DNA from: Phycisphaerales bacterium
GTDB taxonomy: Bacteria; Planctomycetota; Phycisphaerae; Phycisphaerales; UBA1924
NCBI GenBank assembly: GCA_030680655.1
Contig: JAUXUZ010000559.1
Coordinates: 1 to 5,469, forward strand
DNA length: 5,469 nt
Direction: 5' to 3'
The notes below the pieces were generated by a model. It did no database searches. It was not told the DNA's origin and worked only from the letters and a program-made list of their open reading frames with translations. Within the stretch, counting starts at the first letter, position 1. Each line of letters starts with the position of its first letter. Positions 1 through 5,469 of the stretch are shown here, in pieces. The translations under genes were made by a program, and so were the position numbers.

Positions 1-1
1 G

Positions 2-754
2 GCCCAGCTCGACGCGATGGGGCTGCTCGACGAGGCCGAACGCCAGGCGTTTGAGCGCAGCTTCGCGGGCGCGCCGGCCTCCATCCAGCAGCTGGTGCGC
101 GACGGGCAGGAGCGCGCGACGCAGATCGACGCGTGGCTGCCGGACGTGCAGCCGCCGGCGTCGCTGCGCGACCGCGTGCTTGCCGCGGTCGCGGCCGCGG
201 TCGGGAGCGAGAATCGTCAGCCCCGCGTGGCCGGGCGGCTCGTACCGTCGATCGCCCGCCCCTCGGCGGTCGCGCCCTACTGGCGTGCCGTTGCGATCGG
301 CAGCATGGCCGCGGCGCTGCTGTTTGGCGTCGTCACGGTCAAGCTCTACGGCGACTTCCAGAGCGTCAACAGCACGCTGCAGAGCAACGCGCTGGCCGAC
401 AAGTGGCTTGAAGACTTCGGCCCGAAGTTCGAGCACATGCTCACGAGCGAGAAGACCCAGTTCGTGCAGTTCTCGCCCGCGACGGCGGACGCCCGCGGCT
501 CGGCCCTGCTGCTGCTCGACGCCGACTCGTCGAGCGGACAGTTCTTCGCCAAGGACCTGCCGCAAGTCGAGGGCGGGTACACGCTTGCGCTGCTGGATTC
601 GTCGGGCGCTGTGGTGCGGACGGTCGCGCGGATCGACTCTCAGTCGAGCCGCGTGGTGAATCAGTTTGCGAACCTGAAGGTCAACCCGGGCGAGAGCTTC
701 GCGCTCAAGGTCGCCGGTGAACGGCAGGCCGTGCTCAAGAGCAACAACCTCTAG
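2..754 (+). CDS. RskA-like anti-sigma factor, 5' end outside window
   Basis: This is probably a membrane-bound anti-sigma factor that holds an ECF sigma factor inactive at the cytoplasmic face. The frame is open from base 2, before the first ATG at 17, and no Shine-Dalgarno precedes that ATG. In this family the segment seen here (GLLDEAERQAFE, then a PPASLRDRVLAAV motif at residues 46-58, counted from the ATG at 17) lies after a short N-terminal sigma-binding part, so the true start is upstream. Any zinc-binding His-Cys-Cys motif would also be off the window. A single membrane helix lies at about residues 91-111. The outer domain (about 148-245) has the RskA pattern: an FSPATADARGSALLLL strand, a GGYTLALLDSSG strand like the 'YQLWLI' strand of RskA, and a C-terminal NPGESFALKVAG strand. 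Known family members are released by regulated proteolysis. The cognate sigma gene would be expected just upstream, out of sight. A strong terminator follows. The family call is by pattern recognition only. Confidence 0.82.
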   Translation, partial: AQLDAMGLLDEAERQAFERSFAGAPASIQQLVRDGQERATQIDAWLPDVQPPASLRDRVLAAVAAAVGSENRQPRVAGRLVPSIARPSAVAPYWRAVAIGSMAAALLFGVVTVKLYGDFQSVNSTLQSNALADKWLEDFGPKFEHMLTSEKTQFVQFSPATADARGSALLLLDADSSSGQFFAKDLPQVEGGYTLALLDSSGAVVRTVARIDSQSSRVVNQFANLKVNPGESFALKVAGERQAVLKSNNL

Positions 755-784
755 CCAACGTCGATCATCGCGGCACGCTGCCGA

Positions 785-808
785 GCCTGGGGCCCGCCCC
801 GGGCTTTT
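785..808 (+). terminator. Intrinsic terminator of the anti-sigma factor gene
   Basis: An 8-bp GC-rich stem pairs 785-792 (GCCTGGGG) with 797-804 (CCCCGGGC), with one T-G wobble, around the 4-base loop CCCG. It is followed directly by TTTT at 805-808. It begins 30 bases after the TAG stop at 752-754. On the minus strand the stem is not followed by a T run, so it should stop transcription only in the plus direction. A smaller hairpin (CGGCA-CGC-TGCCG, 771-783) sits just before it and is too weak to call separately. Confidence 0.8.
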
Positions 809-832
809 CGCTCTTCGGGCTTGCCGCCTCGA

Positions 833-3727
833 TCAGGCCGCTGCGCTGTTGATGTGGTTTGGCGCAAGGCGGGCGAGGGGCTGATTGCCGAACCCGTCGA
901 GCGGGTCGGCGCCGGGCTTGGGCCTGTGCGACCGCGTGAAGACGGCGTAGATGCCAAACCCGACGGCGGCCGAGGCCAACAGGCCCGTCACCAGCGCCAC
1001 GCTCATCGCCGTCTGGCGTTTGGTGTCGAGCGCTTCGCTCCCCGCCTCAGCCTGTTTGACGACGGCGGTTCCCAGCCCGTCTTGACGCATCTGGCGACGC
1101 GAGTTGGCGATCGCGCTGACGGCCCCGGCGAACGTCTCGAGTTCGCGGGCGGTCCCTTCGCGGCCCACGCCGCGGAGCTCGAGTGTCACCTGTCCGGGCA
1201 CATCGGTGAGCAGGGCGAGCGCGTTGCCGAAGCGGTCCTGCACGGCGGCGGGGGTCGAGAGCTCTCGCATGCCGCGCTGCTGGAACTTCTCGGCCGCGAG
1301 CGTGTAGACCTGCAGGTCGGTCGCGAGGCGTTCGTGCGCAGAAACCCAGATCCGGTTCTGCTGTTCGGTTGGGCTGCGCCCGTCGCTCTCGGCGGCGAGG
1401 GTTGCCCGGGCGGCGTAGGTTGACGGCCACAGGACGCCCGCGGCGAGGTAGCTGAGACCGCTCACCGTCACCAGCGTCATCATCGCGGCCACGATGATCG
1501 AGCCGGCGGCCGACTTCGCACGCGTCTTGTTCGCCTCGGCCTCAGCGACCTGCAGAGACTGGGCGATCTGGCTCAGCCGGGCCCGTTGCTGGAGTACGGC
1601 GTCCGCCTCGGCCTTGTGCCGGCCCAGGGCTTCCTTGGCGAGCAGCACCTTGCGGTGCTCCTGACCCAGCAGGTCACGCACGCGGCGGAGGCGACGGCGA
1701 CGGGTATCGCTTGCGGCCACTTCGGCCGTCGGGTGGTGCACGGCCCCGTTCGAATCGGTCCGGTTGAACGCCGAATCGACGGCCCGTTCCTCCCAGGCGG
1801 TGAGTTCGTCGCTGAGGCGGTCGAGCTGAGACTGCATAGCGACCGCTCGCTCCTCGCTGTTGAGCAGGCGGTTGGCCAGAACGCTCAGCGCTTCCTCACG
1901 CTGCGCCAGCTCGGCCTCGAGGCGGCGGCGCTGGTCGGCTGGGAACCCCTCGCCGGCGCCGGCGGATGCTTCGGCCTGCGCGACGGAGACCTTGGCCTGC
2001 AGCTCGGCGATCAGGACGCCGGACTTCGCCAGCTTGGCTTCAAGCTCATCGGTGCGTTGCCGGCTCTCGTGCGACGCTTGCGGCTGGGCCGCTGCGCTCG
2101 CCTTGAGCTGCTCGGCGCGGGCGTCGGCCTCGCTTGCGGCCTGCTCGGCGGCGGTGACGCGGCCAACGAGCGACTCGGCGCGCTCTGTAGCTTGCGCCGT
2201 TCGAGCGGCCTGATCGGCGAGCTCGAGCGCTGCGTGCTCGGCGTCCGCCATGGCCTGCTGGGCGGCGGCCTGCGACGCCGCGAGCAACGCGGCGTGCTCA
2301 TCCGCTCGGGCCTGGAGGGCCGCGAGCTGACCCGCGTGGCTGTCGGCGGTGAACGCCATGGCCTGCTGAGCCTCGTCGAGCTGACGGGCGAGGGTGTCGT
2401 AGCGTGCCTCCGCCTTCGCCACCTCGTCGCTGTTCTGGTCGATGATCTCCTGGAGCGTCGCGGCGCGCTGCTCGGCGGCCTCGGCCCGCCTGGTCAACCC
2501 CTCGACCCGCCCCTGGGCCTCGGGAGAGATGTTGATCCCCAGCACCTTCACCTGGTCCATCTCTTCTTCAAGAGCGGACGCCCGCGACTGTGCCGCGGTG
2601 AGCTGCTCCTGCAGCTTCTGGACCTGCTGGAGCGCGCTCTCGGCCTGGAACTGGGCCTCGGTTGCTCGGTCCTGCCACTGCGCAGCCTGGCGCTCCGATG
2701 CTGACTTGACCTGCTCGGCCTGCTCGCGGAGGTGCCGGCTCGTCGCCTCGAGCTGGCTGGCCTGTGCCTCGCACTGGCTGACGAAGACGCGGCGTCGTTC
2801 AAGCTCATCCTGGGCCGCGCGCAGCTGCTGCTCGCGGCTGAGGATCGCCGTTTCGCGTCGGTCGAGTTCACCCTTCGACTGCGCCTCCGCCTGACGGCGG
2901 GCCTGTGATTCCTCACCGGCGGCACGAACGGCGAGCTCGGCCCGCTGGACTTGCTCGGAGCGTTGCTCGATGGCGGCGACCGCCGCGGTGTGCTCGGCGG
3001 CCCGGCGGGCGGCCAACTCGGCGATCGCCGTGGTCGCCTTCTCACGATCGGCGAGGACGCGTTCGCCGTGGCGGAGGCGTTCTTCACGGGCTGCGAGGGC
3101 GGCGGATGCCTCCTCGGCCTGGTTCAGGCGGGCCGCGCAGGCAGCGGCCTCGCGGGCGAGGCTCTTCTCCTGCTCGTCGAGCGTGCGTTCTTGTGCGCAG
3201 GCCGTGTCGAGTCGAGCCTGCGCCTCGAGTACGAGCTTCTCTGCTTCGGCCCGCTCGTGCTCGATGGATGCACGCAGCGACTCCGCGGCGGAGACGATCT
3301 CCTGCGCCTTTGCCTGGGCCCCCGTTTCGATGCGCTGCTGGGCGTCACGCGCCTCTTCGATCAGGCGTGCCCGCTCAGCGGCCGACTCTGCCTCGGCCCG
3401 CTCGATCTGGGTCCGTAGTTCCTGCGTCTGGGCGGCGGCGCGCGCCACGGCGGCCTCGCGGTCGTCGAGGTTGGCGGCGCGTGCGGCCAACTGGTTCTGC
3501 GTTGACCCGATCACCCGCTCGCTCTGCTCGATCTCTGCCCGGCGCACGTCGAGAGCACGCGCCTGCTCGGCGAGCGCGGCCTCGCGGCCCTTGAGCTCGG
3601 TGGTTGTGCTCTGTACCTGGGACAGGCGTTGCTGCAGCGACGCGAGGAAACGCGCCGCCTCGGCGTCGAGCGCCTCCTGGGCGTTTGCTGAATGCGGAAC
3701 GTTCTGATCCGTGGGATCGCTGCTCAT
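833..3727 (-). CDS. Giant coiled-coil protein with two membrane helices and Wzz-like periplasmic domain
   Basis: This 964-residue protein is of unknown function. Residues 20-650 are almost unbroken Ala/Glu/Gln/Arg-rich heptads with recurring 'L..RE..L' units (around 48-70, 86-95, 211-230 and 288-311). A non-heptad patch with the core VLGINISPEAQGRVEGL interrupts them at 395-411. A polar linker (651-674) leads to a very basic helix (TRRRRLRRVR, 675-684, continuing to about 722). Membrane helix 1 is at about 742-767, followed by WPSTYAARATL. A domain of about 140 residues (768-907) ends at membrane helix 2 (about 908-930), and a short Pro/Arg/Gly tail follows. The Pro-x-x-Tyr-x-Ala signature right after helix 1 and the helix-domain-helix layout resemble Wzz-type polysaccharide co-polymerases, so 768-907 is probably periplasmic and both ends cytoplasmic. 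No Walker motifs, kinase or transferase were seen. I start at ATG 3727 (MSSDPTDQN) because the further 61 residues upstream are Arg/Pro-rich, look non-coding and run into the neighbouring start. There is no Shine-Dalgarno. Automatic annotation could mislabel it as an SMC-like ATPase. Confidence 0.88.
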   Translation of the reverse strand: MSSDPTDQNVPHSANAQEALDAEAARFLASLQQRLSQVQSTTTELKGREAALAEQARALDVRRAEIEQSERVIGSTQNQLAARAANLDDREAAVARAAAQTQELRTQIERAEAESAAERARLIEEARDAQQRIETGAQAKAQEIVSAAESLRASIEHERAEAEKLVLEAQARLDTACAQERTLDEQEKSLAREAAACAARLNQAEEASAALAAREERLRHGERVLADREKATTAIAELAARRAAEHTAAVAAIEQRSEQVQRAELAVRAAGEESQARRQAEAQSKGELDRRETAILSREQQLRAAQDELERRRVFVSQCEAQASQLEATSRHLREQAEQVKSASERQAAQWQDRATEAQFQAESALQQVQKLQEQLTAAQSRASALEEEMDQVKVLGINISPEAQGRVEGLTRRAEAAEQRAATLQEIIDQNSDEVAKAEARYDTLARQLDEAQQAMAFTADSHAGQLAALQARADEHAALLAASQAAAQQAMADAEHAALELADQAARTAQATERAESLVGRVTAAEQAASEADARAEQLKASAAAQPQASHESRQRTDELEAKLAKSGVLIAELQAKVSVAQAEASAGAGEGFPADQRRRLEAELAQREEALSVLANRLLNSEERAVAMQSQLDRLSDELTAWEERAVDSAFNRTDSNGAVHHPTAEVAASDTRRRRLRRVRDLLGQEHRKVLLAKEALGRHKAEADAVLQQRARLSQIAQSLQVAEAEANKTRAKSAAGSIIVAAMMTLVTVSGLSYLAAGVLWPSTYAARATLAAESDGRSPTEQQNRIWVSAHERLATDLQVYTLAAEKFQQRGMRELSTPAAVQDRFGNALALLTDVPGQVTLELRGVGREGTARELETFAGAVSAIANSRRQMRQDGLGTAVVKQAEAGSEALDTKRQTAMSVALVTGLLASAAVGFGIYAVFTRSHRPKPGADPLDGFGNQPLARLAPNHINSAAA
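1007..1426 (-). other. Wzz-like extracytoplasmic domain between two membrane helices
   Basis: This segment encodes residues 768-907 of the coiled-coil protein. It opens with PSTYAARATLAAE just after membrane helix 1. A helical stretch (788-818) is followed by two short strands flanking a TDVPGQVTLELRGVG turn (841-855), then a helix (858-882), and the chain returns to membrane helix 2. In Wzz/PCP proteins the corresponding region starts with a similar P-x-x-Y-x-A/S-x-A-x-L strand and forms an alpha/beta base with helical arms. This one is shorter than typical Wzz domains, so it may be a minimal base domain. The family match is inferred from layout and signature, not from an alignment. Confidence 0.45.
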
Positions 3728-3783
3728 GGTGACGGTCCGTGTCTTCGCTTGAATCGGTGCTGGCGCGTGGTGGCCCGGCTCGT

Positions 3784-3814
3784 CTATCGAGCCCCCCGGC
3801 CGAGCGCTCGATAG
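3784..3814. repeat. Perfect 9-bp inverted repeat in the divergent promoter region
   Basis: CTATCGAGC (3784-3792) is repeated inverted as GCTCGATAG (3806-3814), separated by 13 bases. After one mismatch the pairing resumes outward for two more bases (3781-3782 with 3816-3817). It lies between two divergent genes, 57 bases before the coiled-coil gene start and 90 before the epimerase start. The arms are centred 22 bp apart, about two helical turns, which suits a dimeric regulator. It could equally form a stem-loop in the leader mRNA of the minus-strand gene. Nothing shows which. Confidence 0.6.
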
Positions 3815-3889
3815 GCGGTCAGGGCTGCGGAGTGAAAACTCGCGGGTCGTGCGGGTTAACCGTCCGAGAACACCGGGCCGGGCTTCCGC

Positions 3890-3895
3890 TATTCT
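3890..3895 (+). promoter_or_regulatory. Possible -10 element for a leaderless or near-leaderless epimerase transcript
   Basis: TATTCT matches four of six bases of the TATAAT consensus and ends 8 bases before the ATG at 3904, so transcription would start at or very near the start codon. No Shine-Dalgarno lies between it and the ATG (CCTGCGGC). A convincing -35 is missing: the bases 17 upstream read GAACAC, and TTAACC at 3856 is too far away. The call is weak and rests on spacing plus the absence of a ribosome binding site. Confidence 0.27.
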
Positions 3896-3903
3896 CCTGC
3901 GGC

Positions 3904-4845
3904 ATGACACCCGCCCAAGCCACGAGCGAAACGGCCGTACCGATGGTGCTGGAACTCGACCGGCTCAGGCTCAGGGTTGACCACCGCAAGGGGGGAGGGA
4001 TCGTTGACGCCCATTGGCAGCGCGACGGCGCGTGGCTGCCGCTGATCGCCCGCGCGGTGCACGGGGAGGATCCGACCGTCAATCAGGCGAGCTTCATCAT
4101 GGCGCCGTGGTGCAACCGCGTGCGCGACGCGGTCTTCCCTTGGAACGGTCGCCGGATCGCCCTGCGTCCGGACCCGCGTGACGGCACGGCGATGCACGGC
4201 GACGTCCGCAGGCGTGCGTTCGAGGTGCTCGACCGCTCACCGGTTTCGGCTCGCCTGCGGTTTGACTCGCGTTCCCCCTCGCCCAACGGCGTGAACTTCC
4301 CCTGGCCGTTTGCGCTCGAAACGCGCTTTGAGATCGGCGAGGCCTCGATCACGCAGGAGGTCACGCTGACCAACGCCGGCGAGGAGCCGTTCCCGTGCGG
4401 GGTCGGCCTGCACCCCTACTTCCCGCGTCGCCAGGGAGGGGAAGCCGCCGTGGCCCGCGTCATCGCGCCGGTGGGCGCGCGCTACCCGACTGAGCGGTGC
4501 ATGCCGATCGGTCCGGCGCGGCGGGATGCACGCTGCCGTTGGCTGTGCTCGCCACGCAGGGTCCCGCACCATTTGTTCATGGATTGCTACAGCGGCTACC
4601 AGAACGTGTGCGTGATCGAGTGGGCGCGGACGCGGCTAACGATGACCTCGTCGGAGAACCACTCGCACATGGTGTTCTTTGCACCGACGAACGCGCGGGG
4701 GCAGCCTGAGCCGTACTTCGCGGTTGAGCCGATGACTATCTGCGCCGACGGGTTCAATATGCCGGCGAGAGAGAGCGGCGTGACGGTGCTGGCACCCGGG
4801 GCATCGCTGAAGACGTGGTACCGGTTTGAGGTTGAAGATCGGTGA
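3904..4845 (+). CDS. Aldose 1-epimerase family protein (galactose mutarotase-like)
   Basis: This 313-residue cytoplasmic enzyme of the GalM/COG2017 beta-sandwich superfamily interconverts alpha and beta anomers of an aldose; the actual sugar is not deducible. Expected landmarks occur in order: APWCNRVRDAVFPWNGRRI (67-85, the substrate-binding Asn-Arg and the F..NG turn), MHGD (97-100, first catalytic His98), VGLHPYFP (167-174, general acid His170), LFMDCYSGY (224-232, the region carrying the conserved Asp), and YFAVEPMT (271-278, general base Glu275). All three classical catalytic residues are therefore present. Length is slightly short of E. coli GalM (about 346). The frame stays open upstream to 3739, but those 55 extra residues have no family similarity and cover the intergenic region, so I chose ATG 3904. 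Met14 (VPMVLEL) is a possible later start. No signal peptide is seen. It is not in an operon with sugar genes here, so it could be a hexose, arabinose or hexose-6-phosphate mutarotase. Confidence 0.9.
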   Translation: MTPAQATSETAVPMVLELDRLRLRVDHRKGGGIVDAHWQRDGAWLPLIARAVHGEDPTVNQASFIMAPWCNRVRDAVFPWNGRRIALRPDPRDGTAMHGDVRRRAFEVLDRSPVSARLRFDSRSPSPNGVNFPWPFALETRFEIGEASITQEVTLTNAGEEPFPCGVGLHPYFPRRQGGEAAVARVIAPVGARYPTERCMPIGPARRDARCRWLCSPRRVPHHLFMDCYSGYQNVCVIEWARTRLTMTSSENHSHMVFFAPTNARGQPEPYFAVEPMTICADGFNMPARESGVTVLAPGASLKTWYRFEVEDR

Positions 4846-4903
4846 GGGTGCGGCGGCGGCGGTCAGTTGCCGGTATTTCAGTCGCGATCAACAAACAAAG
4901 GCA

Positions 4904-4958
4904 CCCTCATCCGGCTCGCAAGGCCTCGCCACCTTCTCCCTGCAAAGCCGGGAGAAGG
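4904..4958. repeat. Palindromic intergenic repeat, CCCTCATCC...CCTTCTCCC-loop-GGGAGAAGG type
   Basis: The element starts with CCCTCATCC (4904-4912) and continues through a weak GGC...GCC pair (4913-4930). It ends in a perfect 9-bp hairpin: CCTTCTCCC (4932-4940), loop TGCAAAGCC, GGGAGAAGG (4950-4958). From memory, this layout is seen as dispersed, REP-like intergenic repeats in several GC-rich bacterial groups; I could not search for other copies. It fills half of the 115-base gap between two convergent genes. The hairpin starts two bases after the tyrS stop codon, so it would sit at the 3' end of the tyrS mRNA and could stabilise or end it. No T run directly follows it on either strand, although the minus strand is T-rich (TTTGTTTGTT) at 4891-4900. 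Confidence 0.62.
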
Positions 4959-4960
4959 AA

Positions 4961-5469
4961 TCACTCCCACTTGGTGATGTGCCAGTTCTTTTTGCCGCGG
5001 CGGAGGGCGATGGTCTTTCCGTGCAGCAGGTCGGCGGTGGTGAGCCGGGCATCGGGGGCGGCTTTCTTGCCGTTGACGCTGATCGAGCCGTCGGTGAGTG
5101 CCTGGCGAGCCTCGGACTTGCTCTTGCAGACGTTTGACTCGGCGAGCAGATCAAGGATGGCGACACCTTCACCGCCGAGGGAGGCTTTGGTGTGGGCGCT
5201 GCTGGGGACGGCCGCGAAGACCTCGGCCAGTGTCGCCTCGTCCAGGGCCGCGAGTTCGCCGCTGAAGAGCGCGGCGGCGGCGGCTTCTGCTTTGTCGCGC
5301 TCCACCTTGCCGTGGAGCAGATCGGTGGCCTGGCGCGCCAGCGTGCGCTGAGCCACGCGGGCGCCGGGGTTGGCGGCCTGCTCGGCCATCGCGGCAGAGA
5401 TCTCGTCAACGGGCAGGAGCGTGAAGACCTTGAGGAACCGCTCTGCGTCGGCGTCGGCGGCGTTGAGCC
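4961..5469 (-). CDS. tyrS: Tyrosyl-tRNA synthetase, C-terminal part (5' end outside window)
   Basis: This is the last 168 residues of TyrS, which charges tRNA-Tyr with tyrosine in the cytoplasm. The visible part opens with LNAADADAERFLKVFTLLP, matching the helical region after the catalytic core (in E. coli, '..DADVYRFLKFFTFM'). It continues through the linker helices with RVAQRTLARQATDLLHG (visible residues 37-53) and LFSGELAAL (67-75). It ends in an S4 RNA-binding domain (about 102-165) with SKSEARQALTDGSISVNGKK and the typical LRRGKKNWHITKWE end. The HIGH and KMSKS-type motifs of the Rossmann core lie beyond base 5469. The frame is open to the window edge; the ATG at 5389 is internal. Stop TGA is at 4961-4963. 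It is convergent with the epimerase gene and not functionally linked to it. No damage is seen in the visible part. Confidence 0.97.
   Translation of the reverse strand, partial: LNAADADAERFLKVFTLLPVDEISAAMAEQAANPGARVAQRTLARQATDLLHGKVERDKAEAAAAALFSGELAALDEATLAEVFAAVPSSAHTKASLGGEGVAILDLLAESNVCKSKSEARQALTDGSISVNGKKAAPDARLTTADLLHGKTIALRRGKKNWHITKWE

Noticed and set aside
17..754. Anti-sigma gene complete with start at 17
   Set aside because: The frame is open upstream to base 2, no ribosome binding site precedes 17, and family members have additional N-terminal residues before the LLDEAERQAFE motif.
1586..2704. Long plus-strand open frame (372 codons) opposite the coiled-coil gene, with others at 821-1423, 2970-3707 and 2905-3594
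   Set aside because: These are shadows of a GC-rich, Ala/Glu/Arg-rich gene on the other strand. Their products are low-complexity Leu/Gly/Arg or Ala/Ser/Arg strings with no recognisable family, while the minus-strand frame gives coherent heptads and membrane helices.
833..3727. SMC or chromosome-segregation ATPase
   Set aside because: The coil composition invites this label, but there is no Walker A, Walker B or ABC signature at either end, and two membrane helices are present.
3739..3903. N-terminal extension of the epimerase to an ATG at 3739
   Set aside because: The extra 55 residues do not resemble the family N-terminus, which begins near VLELDRLRLRV, and the extension would nearly abut the divergent gene, leaving no room for promoters.
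3728..3910. N-terminal extension of the coiled-coil gene to an ATG at 3910
   Set aside because: The extra 61 residues are Arg/Pro-rich without heptads, cross the inverted repeat and overlap the start of the divergent epimerase gene.
4846..4875. CGG-repeat stretch after the epimerase stop as its terminator
   Set aside because: GCGGCGGCGGCGG gives no stable stem followed by a T run; nothing supports a terminator there.
4888..5409. 173-codon minus-strand frame overlapping tyrS
   Set aside because: Ser/Pro/Arg-rich out-of-frame shadow; the tyrS frame is unmistakable in the same place.

Overview
This is a GC-rich bacterial window with four protein-coding genes, two of them cut by the window edges. 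No rRNA, tRNA, CRISPR array, insertion sequence or phage gene was seen. The mix is an RskA-type anti-sigma factor, a very long coiled-coil membrane protein with a Wzz-like periplasmic domain, an aldose 1-epimerase and a bacterial TyrS. Neither of the two visible gene starts has a Shine-Dalgarno sequence. Together this would fit a Planctomycetota (Phycisphaerae-like) bacterium, but that is an inference from style and composition; no marker gene in the window proves it.

Layout: (1) 2-754, plus strand: 3' part of an anti-sigma factor gene with one membrane helix and an RskA-like outer domain, closed by a clear intrinsic terminator at 785-808. (2) 833-3727, minus strand, convergent with the first: a 964-residue protein made of about 650 residues of coiled coil, a basic linker, a membrane helix, a domain of about 140 residues outside the membrane, a second membrane helix and a short tail. 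(3) 3728-3903: a 176-base divergent intergenic region holding a perfect 9-bp inverted repeat and a possible -10 element close to the next start. (4) 3904-4845, plus strand: aldose 1-epimerase family protein with all expected catalytic residues. (5) 4846-4960: convergent intergenic region holding a palindromic repeat of a type I recall as dispersed in other bacterial genomes. (6) 4961-5469, minus strand: C-terminal part of tyrosyl-tRNA synthetase with its S4 RNA-binding domain.

The genes do not form one operon: orientations are +, -, +, -, so every neighbour pair is convergent or divergent. The only shared control region is 3728-3903. The most unusual object is the coiled-coil protein. Its two-helix topology and proline/tyrosine signature after the first helix resemble polysaccharide co-polymerases (Wzz), but a giant cytoplasmic coiled coil replaces the usual short N-terminus. 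I do not recognise it as a characterised family.
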